Below are positions 39,923 through 49,104 of a stretch of DNA of 49,930 bases, piece after piece; position 1 is the first letter of the stretch, and each line of letters begins with the position of its first letter. The translations under genes and the position numbers were made by a program. Origin of the DNA: Limosilactobacillus mucosae DSM 13345 (GTDB taxonomy: Bacteria; Bacillota; Bacilli; Lactobacillales; Lactobacillaceae); NCBI RefSeq assembly GCF_001436025.1, contig NZ_AZEQ01000018.1, positions 1 to 49,930 of the forward strand. The letters run 5' to 3'. The notes beneath the pieces were generated by a model. That model ran no database searches, was not told the origin of the DNA, and saw nothing but the letters and a program-made list of their open reading frames with translations.

Positions 39923-40340
39923 TTATTTATATCGCACGTTGGTTTTAGCACATGCCAGCCACCCGCATCACCAAGGAAAACTACCGGACGCAACCGCGCA
40001 GACCACGCTGCATAATCCAACCTGCGGCGATACCATTAATCTGGCAGTCAGGATCGATGACGACAAAATCAGCGACCTTAAGTTTACCGGCAGCGGGTGT
40101 ACGATCTCGCAAGCCTCAGCCAGTATGATGGGCGATGTTTTGATTGGCAAATCGGTGTCAGACGCCCAACAGCTGATTCAGGCTTTTTCGAATCTGGTTA
40201 TCGGTCAAAAAATCAGTGCCCAGGCGCAAGAACAGCTCCAGGATGCCGCAATTCTGGGCAGCGTGGCACAGTTTCCGGCTCGAATCAAATGTGCGGCACT
40301 GGCCTGGCACGCGGCCCAAGCAATTCTAAAAGAAAACTAA
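39903..40340 (+). CDS. sufU: Zinc-dependent sulfurtransferase/scaffold SufU
   Basis: A 145-residue SufU protein, acceptor of persulfide sulfur from SufS. All expected zinc ligands are visible: Cys and Asp in NPTCGDTINL, Cys in GSGCTISQASASM, and Cys in RIKCAALAW. The 18-21-residue SufU-specific insertion after SASMM (MGDVLIGKSVSDAQQLI) is present, separating it from IscU. Start ATG 39903 with AAAGGAG nine bases upstream, lying inside the sufS end; translational coupling is likely. Confidence 0.95.
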   Translation: MGLSKLNYLYRTLVLAHASHPHHQGKLPDATAQTTLHNPTCGDTINLAVRIDDDKISDLKFTGSGCTISQASASMMGDVLIGKSVSDAQQLIQAFSNLVIGQKISAQAQEQLQDAAILGSVAQFPARIKCAALAWHAAQAILKEN

Positions 40341-40379
40341 AAGACGCCCGTTCGCAGACGATGCGATCGAGCGCCTTTT
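40339..40379. terminator. Hairpin terminator after sufU
   Basis: AAAAGaCGCcCG...CGaGCGcCTTTT, an imperfect stem with A- and T-runs on either side. Confidence 0.6.
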
Positions 40380-40434
40380 GCTTAAGAGCTTGTCTTAAGC
40401 GTTAAGTTGATAAGAATGTTGATAAGTTTTAAAA

Positions 40435-41523
40435 CTACTGCATAACGATGTAGTAGTTAGGACGGTAATATTGAATATTGCCTTCTTGCACGTTTTGACC
40501 AGGAGTTGGCGCTTGAATGTAGTTGCCGTTTCCTTCTGCGATTGCAACGTGGTATGGTGCTGAATCGGTTCCCCAGAAGTAGAGGGCTCCCGCGGGTGCG
40601 TTTTCAACATCATAGTAGTGAGTTCCTAACGTTGCCTGTTGGGTCGTCGTGCGATAGCTGCTGGACAGACCATAGGAGTACTGAACCAGTCCGGAACAGT
40701 CAAAACCGCTTGGCGTATTGCCGCCCCAGACGTAAGGAACGCCAATCATTGACTGCGCGGTTGCCAGTCCCTGACCAGCTGCCACGTGGCTGGTTGATGC
40801 CGTTGAAGTGGTGCTTGCGCTGGCACTGGCGGCATCCGTTAAGCCATAGGTAATCGTGTAGTTGGCCATTGCGGCATTGGCAGCAGCTGAGTTGGACTCA
40901 TAGGTGGCTGAAGATGCCGTGTTGGCTGCTGATTCGGTCGTTGCGGCTGCCGTCATTGCAGTAGTTGTTGCGGCAGTCGTTGCTTCAGTTGAGTCGGTCG
41001 CAGCAGCATTCTCATTAGCTGACGAAGCCGATTGAACGGATTCTGAATCAGCAGACTGAGCTGATACTGTGCTGGTCGTTTGGGTGTCAGTTGAAGCATC
41101 ACTCGAAGCCGTCGTTGAGGCAACGGCTTGACTGGCAGTATCTAAAGCACTGGAAACAATTGCCGCTGAACTTGAGCTGGTGCTTGAATCAGCAAAAACG
41201 CTGGCGCTGACGGAACCAGCCGTGGAACTGGCCGTCGTAGTCTTAGTCGTCTGACGCTGGCTGTTCTTTTGTCGATTGATGGTCGTTTCTGGAATCGTAA
41301 TCCGCTGACCAGGGAAGATCAGATCCGGATTGGAAAGTGAGTTTGCCGAAACGATTGAAGAAACCGTGGTCTTGTATTGCTGTGCATAGGCCCAGATCGT
41401 GTCGCCCGAAGCTACGGTAACCGTAGTATCAGCATGGGCAGTCGTCTGCGCGGCGGTCATGGCTCCGGCAGCACCCACGGCAGCAATTAAGGCCTTAGCT
41501 GCTTTTTTCTTGATAGTAATCAC
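40435..41523 (-). CDS. LysM and NlpC/P60 cell-wall hydrolase
   Basis: Secreted peptidoglycan endopeptidase of about 362 residues. Signal peptide: a Lys-rich start, then AAKALIAAVGAAGAMTAA, with cleavage likely after AHA. Then a LysM domain (TVASGDTIWAYAQQYKTTVSSI...PGQRITIPE). Next comes a roughly 160-residue Ser/Ala/Thr linker, and finally an NlpC/P60 domain with Cys in GFDCSGLVQYSYG and His in PYHVAIAEGN. The start is unclear. GTG 41523 is in frame but lacks a properly spaced ribosome binding site; GGAG overlaps it and would better serve an ATC seven codons-worth of bases on. Related lactobacillus proteins split cell walls during growth. Confidence 0.88.
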   Translation of the reverse strand: MITIKKKAAKALIAAVGAAGAMTAAQTTAHADTTVTVASGDTIWAYAQQYKTTVSSIVSANSLSNPDLIFPGQRITIPETTINRQKNSQRQTTKTTTASSTAGSVSASVFADSSTSSSSAAIVSSALDTASQAVASTTASSDASTDTQTTSTVSAQSADSESVQSASSANENAAATDSTEATTAATTTAMTAAATTESAANTASSATYESNSAAANAAMANYTITYGLTDAASASASTTSTASTSHVAAGQGLATAQSMIGVPYVWGGNTPSGFDCSGLVQYSYGLSSSYRTTTQQATLGTHYYDVENAPAGALYFWGTDSAPYHVAIAEGNGNYIQAPTPGQNVQEGNIQYYRPNYYIVMQ

Positions 41524-41717
41524 TCCATGTTTTTGTTTTTTGCTCAGTTGTGCGAAATTCCGCACGGTTTTTAATTTAACAAGACAAAATGATGGGACAG
41601 TGAAGACTATTTGAAAAAAATATGAAGTCATTTTGAACCTGGCAGAGACAAAAGACCGTTATCAATTGACTTAACGGCTGGAATGACTGACAGAACTGCC
41701 GCAAGCCTACTTGCGAT

Positions 41718-42227
41718 TTAGTTAAGACTTTTGCCCAACTCGTAGGCCAGGTCGGGATAAAATCTTAGATGATGTGGTGTGGTTTCCTTGCCAGCTAAGA
41801 CCTGTCCAGCAAACTTCCAGCCCAGGTGATCAAAAATCGCCTTGAATTCAGACTTTAGCGGGTCAAAATCATTATGCGGCGCGCTGGCAACCAAAATGGC
41901 CTGTTTGTCATCATGCAGCTGCTCATCACGCTCGCCCATATGATCAATGACGGCCTTCATCTGTGAGGACATGCCATAATAAAACATTGGCGTGGCAAAA
42001 ACGATCAGATCAGCGGCTACCATTTGATCAAGTAGTCGTTCAGTTACGGCATCACCCGGCAATAAGTGATTGTCGGCATCCATTTTAACGGGAGCCAAGG
42101 GATGATGGCCGGCGTCAAAAATCGTAACGTGGTTGGCTGCTGCCTGGGCTCCTTTGATCAATTGATGTGCTAAGATCGTTGAAACGGCAGGATCGTGGGG
42201 ACTGCCTAAGATTGTCAAAATTTCCAT
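41718..42227 (-). CDS. NAD(P)H-dependent FMN reductase/flavodoxin-like protein
   Basis: Flavodoxin-fold oxidoreductase of about 169 residues. The FMN phosphate loop is GSPHDPAVSTILA near the N-terminus, the isoalloxazine-contacting loop FATPMFYYGMSSQMKAVIDH is in the middle, and VASAPHNDFDP follows. This pattern marks the NADPH-dependent FMN reductase group. I start at ATG 42227, which has GAAGG upstream; the ten extra residues of the longer frame are unsupported. Monocistronic and divergent from an ABC-F gene. Physiological electron acceptor unknown. Confidence 0.88.
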   Translation of the reverse strand: MEILTILGSPHDPAVSTILAHQLIKGAQAAANHVTIFDAGHHPLAPVKMDADNHLLPGDAVTERLLDQMVAADLIVFATPMFYYGMSSQMKAVIDHMGERDEQLHDDKQAILVASAPHNDFDPLKSEFKAIFDHLGWKFAGQVLAGKETTPHHLRFYPDLAYELGKSLN

Positions 42228-42395
42228 GAAATGCCTTCTTTTTAGATTCTTTAACAATACAACAACTCTATCTTAGCACTGATAAATATTTTCAATGTCT
42301 CAGAAGCCTACCGCTGCCAATTGAACGGCAAGCAAGGTCTGTGCTAACATGAAAAGCACGTTGTTTATTTTTGAAATTAGATGAGGAGAGAGAAA

Positions 42396-43943
42396 ATGGC
42401 GGTTTTGGATGTTAGAAACCTGACGATGAGCTTTGCCGACAAGAAGCTTTATGAAGATGCCAGCTTTCAATTGGAAAAACATGAGCATATGGGGATCGTT
42501 GGTCAAAATGGGGCCGGCAAGTCAACTTTGATTAAAATCCTGATTGGCAAGGAGCTGCCGGTCGCGGGCGATATCAAGTGGCAAAAAAACACCAAGATCG
42601 GCTATTTGGATCAATATGTTGATATTCCGCAGGGGATGACGCTGATTCAGTTTCTGCATACGGCTTTCCAGGAACTTTATGACATCAATGAACAGATGAA
42701 TGAGCTTTATGCAAGATATGCCACGGAAATGGATGATCGCCTTTTGGAACGAGCTGGCCGGTTGCAGGAACGTTTGGACGCGGCTGACTTTTACGAGGTC
42801 GAAACCAAAATTGAGCGCGTTATGAATGGGCTGGGGCTAAATGACATTGGTAAGGACCATGTCGTTTCCGAAATGAGTGGCGGCCAGCGCTCAAAAATTA
42901 TTTTGGCCAAAATGCTGCTGGAAAATCCAGACGTGATCCTGCTTGACGAACCAACCAACTATCTGGACACCGCGCACATTGAATGGCTGATTGAATATCT
43001 GAATGATTTTGACGGCGCGGCCATGATTATTTCACATGACTACGATTTTTTGGAACGCGTGACCAACACGATCTGTGACGTGGCATTTGGCAAGATCACC
43101 AAGTATCGCGGCAGCTTTAAGCAGGCAATGCGGCAAAAGGCTGAGCGCAAGGAGACCCAGGAGCGCGAATACGAAAAGCAGCAGGAAGTCATTGAAAAGG
43201 CAGAGCGGTTTATTCGTAAAAACAAGGCGGGTTCCAAATCAACCATGGCCAAATCCCGTGAAAAGATGCTGGCTCGGATGAAGCGGATTAATCCGCCAAC
43301 TGATAATCTAAAGGCGACGTTTCACTTTCCTTATGAAAATACCGGTTCTGCCAATGCCTTAAAGGTCAATCAGCTGTCAGTCGGTTATGGTCATCCGCTG
43401 CTTGCGCCCGTGACGTTTTCGATGACGATGGGTGAAAAGCTGCTGTTTACCGGTTTTAACGGGGTCGGTAAGTCAACTTTGATCAAGTCGATTCTGGGCA
43501 AGATCCCAGCACTGCAAGGGACGGCTACTTTTTCGCCTTCAGCACGGATTAACTACTTTGATCAGGATCTGGTGTGGGATGAGCCTAATCTGACGCCACT
43601 GGAAACGATTCAAAATCTTTTTCCAACCATGCAGCCAAAACCGATTCGACAAAAGCTGGCCAAAGCAGGGATCAATGCCGCTAATACGCAAAAGCCGCTG
43701 TCGTTGTTGTCTGGTGGTGAGCAGACCAAGGTTAAGCTGGCCATTTTGGAACTGACGCCATCAAACTTTTTAATCATGGACGAGCCAACCAATCACTTGG
43801 ATGATGAAACCAAGGAAGGACTCAAAAAAGCCCTGCAAGAATATCCCGGGAACCTGATCCTGGTCAGCCACGAGCAAAGTTTTTATCAAGGCTGGCTGGA
43901 TAAGGTCTTAAACGTCGAGAAACTGAGCTTGCGCAAATCATAG
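42396..43943 (+). CDS. ABC-F family ATPase, YbiT-like
   Basis: A soluble protein of 515 residues with two ABC domains and no membrane part; ABC-F proteins act on ribosomes. Domain 1 has GQNGAGKST, MSGGQRS and ILLDEPTNYLD. The linker (about 245-310) is highly charged and helical, as in the P-site tRNA interaction motif. Domain 2 has GFNGVGKST, LSGGEQT and LIMDEPTNHLD. The overall sequence resembles YbiT more than antibiotic-resistance types. ATG 42396 follows GAGGAGAGA. No attenuator-like leader is seen upstream, which argues against an inducible resistance role. Confidence 0.92.
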   Translation: MAVLDVRNLTMSFADKKLYEDASFQLEKHEHMGIVGQNGAGKSTLIKILIGKELPVAGDIKWQKNTKIGYLDQYVDIPQGMTLIQFLHTAFQELYDINEQMNELYARYATEMDDRLLERAGRLQERLDAADFYEVETKIERVMNGLGLNDIGKDHVVSEMSGGQRSKIILAKMLLENPDVILLDEPTNYLDTAHIEWLIEYLNDFDGAAMIISHDYDFLERVTNTICDVAFGKITKYRGSFKQAMRQKAERKETQEREYEKQQEVIEKAERFIRKNKAGSKSTMAKSREKMLARMKRINPPTDNLKATFHFPYENTGSANALKVNQLSVGYGHPLLAPVTFSMTMGEKLLFTGFNGVGKSTLIKSILGKIPALQGTATFSPSARINYFDQDLVWDEPNLTPLETIQNLFPTMQPKPIRQKLAKAGINAANTQKPLSLLSGGEQTKVKLAILELTPSNFLIMDEPTNHLDDETKEGLKKALQEYPGNLILVSHEQSFYQGWLDKVLNVEKLSLRKS

Positions 43944-43945
43944 TC

Positions 43946-43986
43946 AAATAAGCAGTCAGCTATAATTAAGCCGGCTGCTTATTTTT
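43946..43986 (+). terminator. Terminator after the ABC-F gene
   Basis: AAATAAGCAGTCAGC / GCCGGCTGCTTATTTTT hairpin. Confidence 0.88.
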
Positions 43987-44059
43987 ATTAAATAAATTAA
44001 TTGAAAGCTGGCTGTCTGAAAGGATTAATCTTATTTTAATTTAGTTTTTTTAAAATGAG

Positions 44060-44087
44060 TTGACTTTGAATCTAAAAATGTTAAATT
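44060..44087 (+). promoter_or_regulatory. Sigma-A promoter of the hydroxyacid dehydrogenase
   Basis: TTGACT, 16-base spacer, TAAATT, about 54 bases before the ATG. Confidence 0.6.
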
Positions 44088-44140
44088 CTTAGTCATAAAT
44101 TAAAAAGATTAAAAAAAGATTAGAAAGGTCGTGCGTAATT

Positions 44141-45085
44141 ATGACGCGAAAAGTTGGTGTTATTGGTTCAGGGAATGTTGGTTCAACGCTGGCTAACAAT
44201 ATGCTGGTAGCAGGGACGGCGGATACGCTGGTATTGATTGATACCAACGAACTAAAGCTGAATTCGGATGCAACCGATTTTGAAGACGCGGCGGCCAATC
44301 TGCCAACTCATACCACAGTGGTGCGCAACGACTATGAAGCCCTGGCCGATGCGGATGTCGTCGTGATCGCGGTCGGCAGTATCGGCGTGCAGAATGACGA
44401 TGCCAAGCATGATCGATTTGTTGAATTGAAGGTTACCAGCAAGGCTGCTAAAGAAGTCGGTACTAAACTAAAAGAAGTTGGGTTCCATGGTGTGTTGGTC
44501 TCAATCAGTAATCCTTGTGACGTGATTGCCGCACTGTTCCAAAAGTACACTGGTCTGCCAAAGACTCAGGTAATCGGTACGGGGACGCTGCTTGATACTT
44601 CGCGCATGAAAAAAGTCGTTGGTCAAAAGTTTGACGTTGATCCGCGCTCGGTATCTGGCTACAACCTGGGTGAACACGGCAACTCGCAATTCTCTGCTTG
44701 GTCACAGGTACGGGTCATGGGTCATCCTGTAACCGAATTGGCTAAGGATCGTGACGATGTTGATCTGGATCAATTGGCTGAAGACGTGCGGGCAGGCGGC
44801 TATGTCGTCTTCCATGGCAAGAAGCACACCAACTTTGGGATTGCGGCAGCGGCTCTGCGTCTGGTTACGGCCGTTTTGAATGACGCGCACGCTGAATTGC
44901 CAGTCTCCAACTTCCGCGAAGAATACGGCACCTATGTCGGCTACCCTGCCATCATTGGTCGTCAGGGACTGGTTCGGCAGCTGCAGCTTGATCTGACTGA
45001 TGAAGAAAAAGACAAGCTGGCTGCTTCGGCTAAATATATCAAGGATCGCTTTGATGACGTATCTGCCAAGCTAGACAACGAATAA
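44141..45085 (+). CDS. L-2-hydroxyisocaproate dehydrogenase
   Basis: A 314-residue member of the L-lactate/malate dehydrogenase family that reduces branched 2-oxo acids from Leu, Ile, Val and Phe breakdown. The NAD loop is GVIGSGNVGSTLANN, the substrate and catalytic region GTGTLLDTSRMK then SVSGYNLGEHGNSQFSAW, with the catalytic His in GEHGNS. The resemblance to L-HicDH of Weissella confusa as I recall it is close along the whole length, more than to ordinary LDH. Role: redox balance and aroma-compound formation. Monocistronic with a terminator. Confidence 0.92.
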   Translation: MTRKVGVIGSGNVGSTLANNMLVAGTADTLVLIDTNELKLNSDATDFEDAAANLPTHTTVVRNDYEALADADVVVIAVGSIGVQNDDAKHDRFVELKVTSKAAKEVGTKLKEVGFHGVLVSISNPCDVIAALFQKYTGLPKTQVIGTGTLLDTSRMKKVVGQKFDVDPRSVSGYNLGEHGNSQFSAWSQVRVMGHPVTELAKDRDDVDLDQLAEDVRAGGYVVFHGKKHTNFGIAAAALRLVTAVLNDAHAELPVSNFREEYGTYVGYPAIIGRQGLVRQLQLDLTDEEKDKLAASAKYIKDRFDDVSAKLDNE

Positions 45086-45100
45086 AAACTACAGAAAATG

Positions 45101-45136
45101 AAAAAGGATGCGTCAAGAGCTGGCACATCCTTTTTG
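45101..45136. terminator. Bidirectional terminator
   Basis: AAAAAGGATG / CATCCTTTTT with an inner extension of the stem, between convergent genes. Confidence 0.88.
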
Positions 45137-45160
45137 GTTTTGCAAATAAGCAGCTGCTGA

Positions 45161-46489
45161 TTAATCGGCGCTGACGTATTTTGCCATGTCCTGACCGCTG
45201 CTTTCATAGGCGTTGTTGCCATTGAGGGCTCGGAAAATGGCGCGTTCAACGGCAGTATTGCTAGTGGTGCTGGCAATTGCAAATGGTCGATCGTTGCGCT
45301 TGGCATGGTGCGTGGTCAGTTGACTGATGCGATGATGAATGCGGTCGATGCAGACGACAATCAGATCGGCATCCTTAACGGCCCGTTTGATCTTGCTGCT
45401 GGAGACGTTTTCTTCCATTGAAGCATCCAGACTGTAGAAGACGCCATGATGCTTGGCGACGACGGCTTTAAGATCCTGCACGCGGTCACGGGCCCCGGTT
45501 ACCACTAAGACCCGTTTTTGATTTAAGTCGTAGTCAAGCTTGTCGCTGTATTCGTGGCGTGTCTTTTTAATTTTTTTGGGCTGCTGCAGCTTGCGTGGCG
45601 ATTTGGTCGTATCAAACTCGTGCTCACTGTGGATCCAGCGAATCTCGCCAGCCTTGGCATCGCGCATTCCGTTACCGTGATCATAGTAGGCAAAGTCGAT
45701 GATCATGCCAGGCTTGAGATTGCGGCTGGCATATTTGTAAGGATCAATCACGATGGTATTGGCGTGTGACTCGTCCAGAATCGAATTGCCCTTGAGCGTC
45801 TTTTTGATCTGCAGGACGTCTGAGCCGGCAACTGGTTCCAAAGTGGCATATTCAATAACTTTGGTTGGTGTCGTGCTGATTGCCAGATGGTCATTGGTAA
45901 CACGATTGATGACGGGCAGTTTGCCATGGATCAAGCGCTGACGGTCCAACTGTACGACATCGCCATCATTGATTGGAAATGGCAGTTTGTGCAGAATGCT
46001 TTCTGAATAGAAGCGGTGATTGATCTCCGCGCCGCTTAACAGACGGTGGACGGGATAGCAGTTGTCGCGTGCCAGCAGTTCGACTTCCGAAAGCTCAGGT
46101 GCAGCTGCCGGTTCAGTCGACGCTTCGTTTTTAGCAGTGACGGGGATGTCTCTTAAATAAGCCTGGTTGGCAGCTGCTTTAGCCGTTGACCGTTCAGGCT
46201 GCTTATTGCTTTGCGGTTTTGCAGGCGTTTCATGCGGCTTGGGCGTTGGTGCCGCGGTCTGATTGATCAGCTGGCCTAGCGAGATCTTTGGGGCAGTGAC
46301 GTTACGCCGAATCTGATAGCCTGGCTTGGCAGACTGTTTTTCAGTAGACGTCGGCTCTTTAACCGGCTGCAGCTGATTAAGCAGGTCGACGATGATCGTA
46401 AGACTGCGTTGGGTCTGCAGCAGACTTTCCGGGTCGCTGGCAGTATGGTTCAAAAGTTCGATTAGTTCATGACGATAATCATAGACCAT
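45161..46489 (-). CDS. DUF2325-domain protein
   Basis: Cytosolic protein of about 442 residues. The C-terminal ~100 residues (RVLVVTGARDRVQDLKAVVAKHHG, then ADLIVVCIDRIHHRIS) are a DUF2325 Rossmann-like domain. The middle (about 135-310) has beta-rich segments such as GDVVQLDRQRLIHGKLP. Residues 50-140 are a Pro/Gln/Ala-rich linker, and the N-terminus is a short helical region with LLQTQRSLTIIVDLLNQL. I start at ATG 46489 with AAAGAGGT upstream. Function is unknown; conserved in lactobacilli. Monocistronic and divergent from the DHH phosphoesterase. Confidence 0.85.
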   Translation of the reverse strand: MVYDYRHELIELLNHTASDPESLLQTQRSLTIIVDLLNQLQPVKEPTSTEKQSAKPGYQIRRNVTAPKISLGQLINQTAAPTPKPHETPAKPQSNKQPERSTAKAAANQAYLRDIPVTAKNEASTEPAAAPELSEVELLARDNCYPVHRLLSGAEINHRFYSESILHKLPFPINDGDVVQLDRQRLIHGKLPVINRVTNDHLAISTTPTKVIEYATLEPVAGSDVLQIKKTLKGNSILDESHANTIVIDPYKYASRNLKPGMIIDFAYYDHGNGMRDAKAGEIRWIHSEHEFDTTKSPRKLQQPKKIKKTRHEYSDKLDYDLNQKRVLVVTGARDRVQDLKAVVAKHHGVFYSLDASMEENVSSSKIKRAVKDADLIVVCIDRIHHRISQLTTHHAKRNDRPFAIASTTSNTAVERAIFRALNGNNAYESSGQDMAKYVSAD

Positions 46490-46726
46490 CACAAGTACCT
46501 CTTTTCTAAAAGTTGACTGATTCCATCTTAGCAAAGCCAAGCGGACATGTCAGTTGCCAAGCATGGGCGGGTTTAAATTTATGGCTTTAAGCAGCGAATA
46601 TTAAAACTAGCTGCAGTTGGCTAAATTCACTGACGAAAACAAAAAGCAGGTCGGTTTTGCTGGCGAAACGCTTATTTAGCTGTTGAATCGGTTATAATAA
46701 AATCAAAATCACAAAGGAAGTTAGTT

Positions 46727-47812
46727 ATGGCTAAGCGCAATATTAAAATTTTTTCGCATAACGATCTGGATGGCTTTGGGGCCCCAGTATTGGTCAAGAC
46801 GGTCCAAGACGTTATGTTTCCCGATGCTGAGTTTGACCTGACCAGTATCGGTGCCGGTAGAATCGACAGTGAGCTGGACTACTGGTTCAAAAGTCCCGAA
46901 GCAGCCACGGCAACGGATGTCTGGATTATGGATATGACGCCAGACAGCGAGCATACGATGCAGGAGCTCAATCAGCAGTTTGCCAATCACTGGCTGGTTT
47001 TTGACCACCATGAGACTGAAGCGGCATTGCGACAAAAGTTTGCGGCCAATACGGTTAAGCCCGCTGATGCAAAAATCAGTCCCAGCGCGACCAGCCTGGT
47101 ATGGGATTGGCTTAAGACGCTGCCTGGCTTTGTTAAGCTGAATCAAGATCGGCAGCAGCAGTTGGCGGAACTGGTGGAGCTGATTCGTGCCTATGATACG
47201 TGGGATTGGCAAAATGATCCCGATATGAGCGAAAAAGAGCGTCAGGCCGCTGATGACTTCAATCAGTTGTTCTGGTTTTATCCGCTTGATCATTCCGAAG
47301 CCTTTGTGCAAAGCGTTTTTGACAAAGGCTGGACGGCGTATCGTCAAGACAATGACCTGCTGATTCAAACCTTAAACGAACGGCGGGCTAAGTACTTAAA
47401 GTCGCACTTAAAAGACGTGGTCGAGGCAACGGCAGATGGGCACCGCTTTGGAATCGTCTATGCCAGCGACTATAAATCAGAGATCGCGCATGAGCTATTG
47501 GTACAGCAGCCGGACCTGGATGCTGCGCTGGTAATCAGTCCTAAGAGCGTTTCTTTGCGCAGTAATGGCAAAGTCGACGTGGCAAAGTTTGCGGAAACCT
47601 ATTATCAAGGCGGCGGTCATGCCGATGCAGCCGGCGGACGATTGGACATTAACCCAATTCGCTTAGGTGAACAGGCGGTTGCTGATGAGCTTGAACAGAT
47701 GACAAGCGTCAAAAAAGAAGAAAAAGCAGAGACTGAAAGCACGTTGGCAGATAATCTCGACCCGGACATGGCAGCCAAACTAGCAGCCTTGTTTGGCAAA
47801 AAAGAAGACTAA
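46727..47812 (+). CDS. DHH/DHHA1-family phosphoesterase (NrnB-like)
   Basis: A 361-residue phosphoesterase. The N-terminal DHH domain shows FSHNDLDGFGAPV, DVWIMDMTPD and the namesake VFDHHETE, which supply the metal ligands. The C-terminal DHHA1 part has GGGHADAAGGRLDI for substrate binding. A charged tail (KKEEKAETES...) follows. Relatives degrade nanoRNA or act on phosphate esters such as pAp or cyclic-di-AMP products. Absence of membrane helices or PAS separates it from GdpP. Monocistronic. Confidence 0.9.
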   Translation: MAKRNIKIFSHNDLDGFGAPVLVKTVQDVMFPDAEFDLTSIGAGRIDSELDYWFKSPEAATATDVWIMDMTPDSEHTMQELNQQFANHWLVFDHHETEAALRQKFAANTVKPADAKISPSATSLVWDWLKTLPGFVKLNQDRQQQLAELVELIRAYDTWDWQNDPDMSEKERQAADDFNQLFWFYPLDHSEAFVQSVFDKGWTAYRQDNDLLIQTLNERRAKYLKSHLKDVVEATADGHRFGIVYASDYKSEIAHELLVQQPDLDAALVISPKSVSLRSNGKVDVAKFAETYYQGGGHADAAGGRLDINPIRLGEQAVADELEQMTSVKKEEKAETESTLADNLDPDMAAKLAALFGKKED

Positions 47813-47847
47813 AAAATCGGGTTCGTCAATTGGCGAATCCGATTTTA
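47813..47847. terminator. Bidirectional terminator
   Basis: AAAAATCGGGTTCG / CGAATCCGATTTT, overlapping the stop codon of the convergent LacI gene. Confidence 0.88.
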
Positions 47848-48837
47848 TTTTGGTTGTTCTGCTACGCTGCCACGCTCAACCAGCTTGAACGGTACCAGTT
47901 CGGAAGGAGCATTGCCGAGCAGGTCTAAGACGCTGTTAATGCCGATTTGATAAAAGTCCTGGGTAACGCTGGTCAGTTGTGGATCTGTAACCTCGCAAAG
48001 AAAGGTACCATCAATGCTGACGATGGAAAGATCTTGCGGTATCTTGAGTCCCATCTGTGCGGCCTGACGCATGATGCCCATTGCAACCAGATCACTGGCA
48101 GCAACGACCGCGCTCAGTTTGAGATCAGCCCAGTGCTGCATGATGGTCTGGCCAGCCTCATAGCTGTAGTCGCCATATTGAATCCAATCCTGTTCAATTG
48201 GCAGGTGGTGCTCATACATGGCCTTTTGATAGCCGGCGCGACGCTGGAGACCAGTATGTGAATGATCAATGCCAAAAAGACCAATGCGGCGATGGCCTTT
48301 TTTAATTAAGTATTCAACGCTTTGAGCAGCCAATTCAGTATTATCAGAACTGATAAACTGTAGCGGTAATTCATAAGAGTAGTTGGAAACCAGCCTAACC
48401 GGCAGCTGTGAATCCTGCAGCATTTTAAGACTTTGCGGATCAATCTGGCTGCCAATCAGCAGAATACCGGCGCGCGGACCGGCCGTGGCATCTTTAATCG
48501 CTTGATGGAGCAATTGAGGACTGTGATTGCCGGCGTAAAGGATAATAATATGACGATTATGAGCCAGGGCTGTCTGCTGCATGCCATCCAAGATCCCAGT
48601 TGAAAAATTAGTTGGCGGATTGCTGACGATTACGGCAATCTTGTCACTGGAGCGCGTCGCCAGTTCTGCGGCCGCGCTGTTTTTCTGATAGCCCAGTTTG
48701 GCAGCTGCATCCCAGACGCGTTGGGCAGTCTGAGGAGTATAGGTATTGGCTTTTTTGGCCATTACTCGTGAAACCGTCGCGATTGAAACCCCGGCTTGAC
48801 GAGCAACGTCTTTGATAGTGGGTTTATTGGCGACCAT
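47845..48837 (-). CDS. LacI-family regulator divergent from ulaE
   Basis: A repressor of about 330 residues. The HTH is PTIKDVARQAGVSIATVSRVM, followed by the hinge (NSAAAELATRSS) and a sugar-binding-like sensor domain. I start at ATG 48837 with AGAAGG upstream. Its promoter carries a cre-like site. It faces a UlaE-type epimerase gene across a 410-base region and probably regulates that pathway. Its role in the ribose cluster instead cannot be excluded, since no rbsR is near rbsK. Confidence 0.92.
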   Translation of the reverse strand: MVANKPTIKDVARQAGVSIATVSRVMAKKANTYTPQTAQRVWDAAAKLGYQKNSAAAELATRSSDKIAVIVSNPPTNFSTGILDGMQQTALAHNRHIIILYAGNHSPQLLHQAIKDATAGPRAGILLIGSQIDPQSLKMLQDSQLPVRLVSNYSYELPLQFISSDNTELAAQSVEYLIKKGHRRIGLFGIDHSHTGLQRRAGYQKAMYEHHLPIEQDWIQYGDYSYEAGQTIMQHWADLKLSAVVAASDLVAMGIMRQAAQMGLKIPQDLSIVSIDGTFLCEVTDPQLTSVTQDFYQIGINSVLDLLGNAPSELVPFKLVERGSVAEQPK

Positions 48838-48875
48838 TTTAATCAGCCTTCTTTCATAGCGCAATTTATATATAC

Positions 48876-48911
48876 ATTATATCATGCAAGTGTTTTCTGT
48901 AAACGCTTACT
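48876..48911 (-). promoter_or_regulatory. Promoter of the LacI gene with overlapping cre-like site
   Basis: Minus strand TTTACA, 16 bases, TATAAT. Plus strand TGTAAACGCTTACT (48898-48911) matches cre except for the last base and overlaps the -35 box. The rest of the 48838-49247 gap is AT-rich, with repeated TTAACAAA-like stretches near 48978-49012. Confidence 0.6.
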
Positions 48912-49073
48912 TTAATAGTCAGCCTTTGGTAAGCAGATCTATTGCAAAAAGATGGTATTGGTACATTGTTTGATCAAAATTAACAAATAATCAGTAAAAT
49001 TAACAAAAATCGTTATTGATTAATCATTTATGTGTTCCATACTTTAAATTAAGTGGAATCTCAATCAATTCAG

Positions 49074-49104
49074 AGAAAGCGGCTAGTTGGTAGTCGCTTT
49101 TTTA
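49074..49104 (+). terminator. Terminator-like hairpin with no gene in front
   Basis: AAAGCGgCTA / TAGtCGCTTT followed by TTTTTA. It lies about 145 bases before ulaE and could end a short RNA or act as a leader terminator. Confidence 0.5.

Noticed and set aside
45554-45941. Plus-strand frames inside the DUF2325 gene
   Set aside because: Shadow frames of the real minus-strand gene with no ribosome binding sites.
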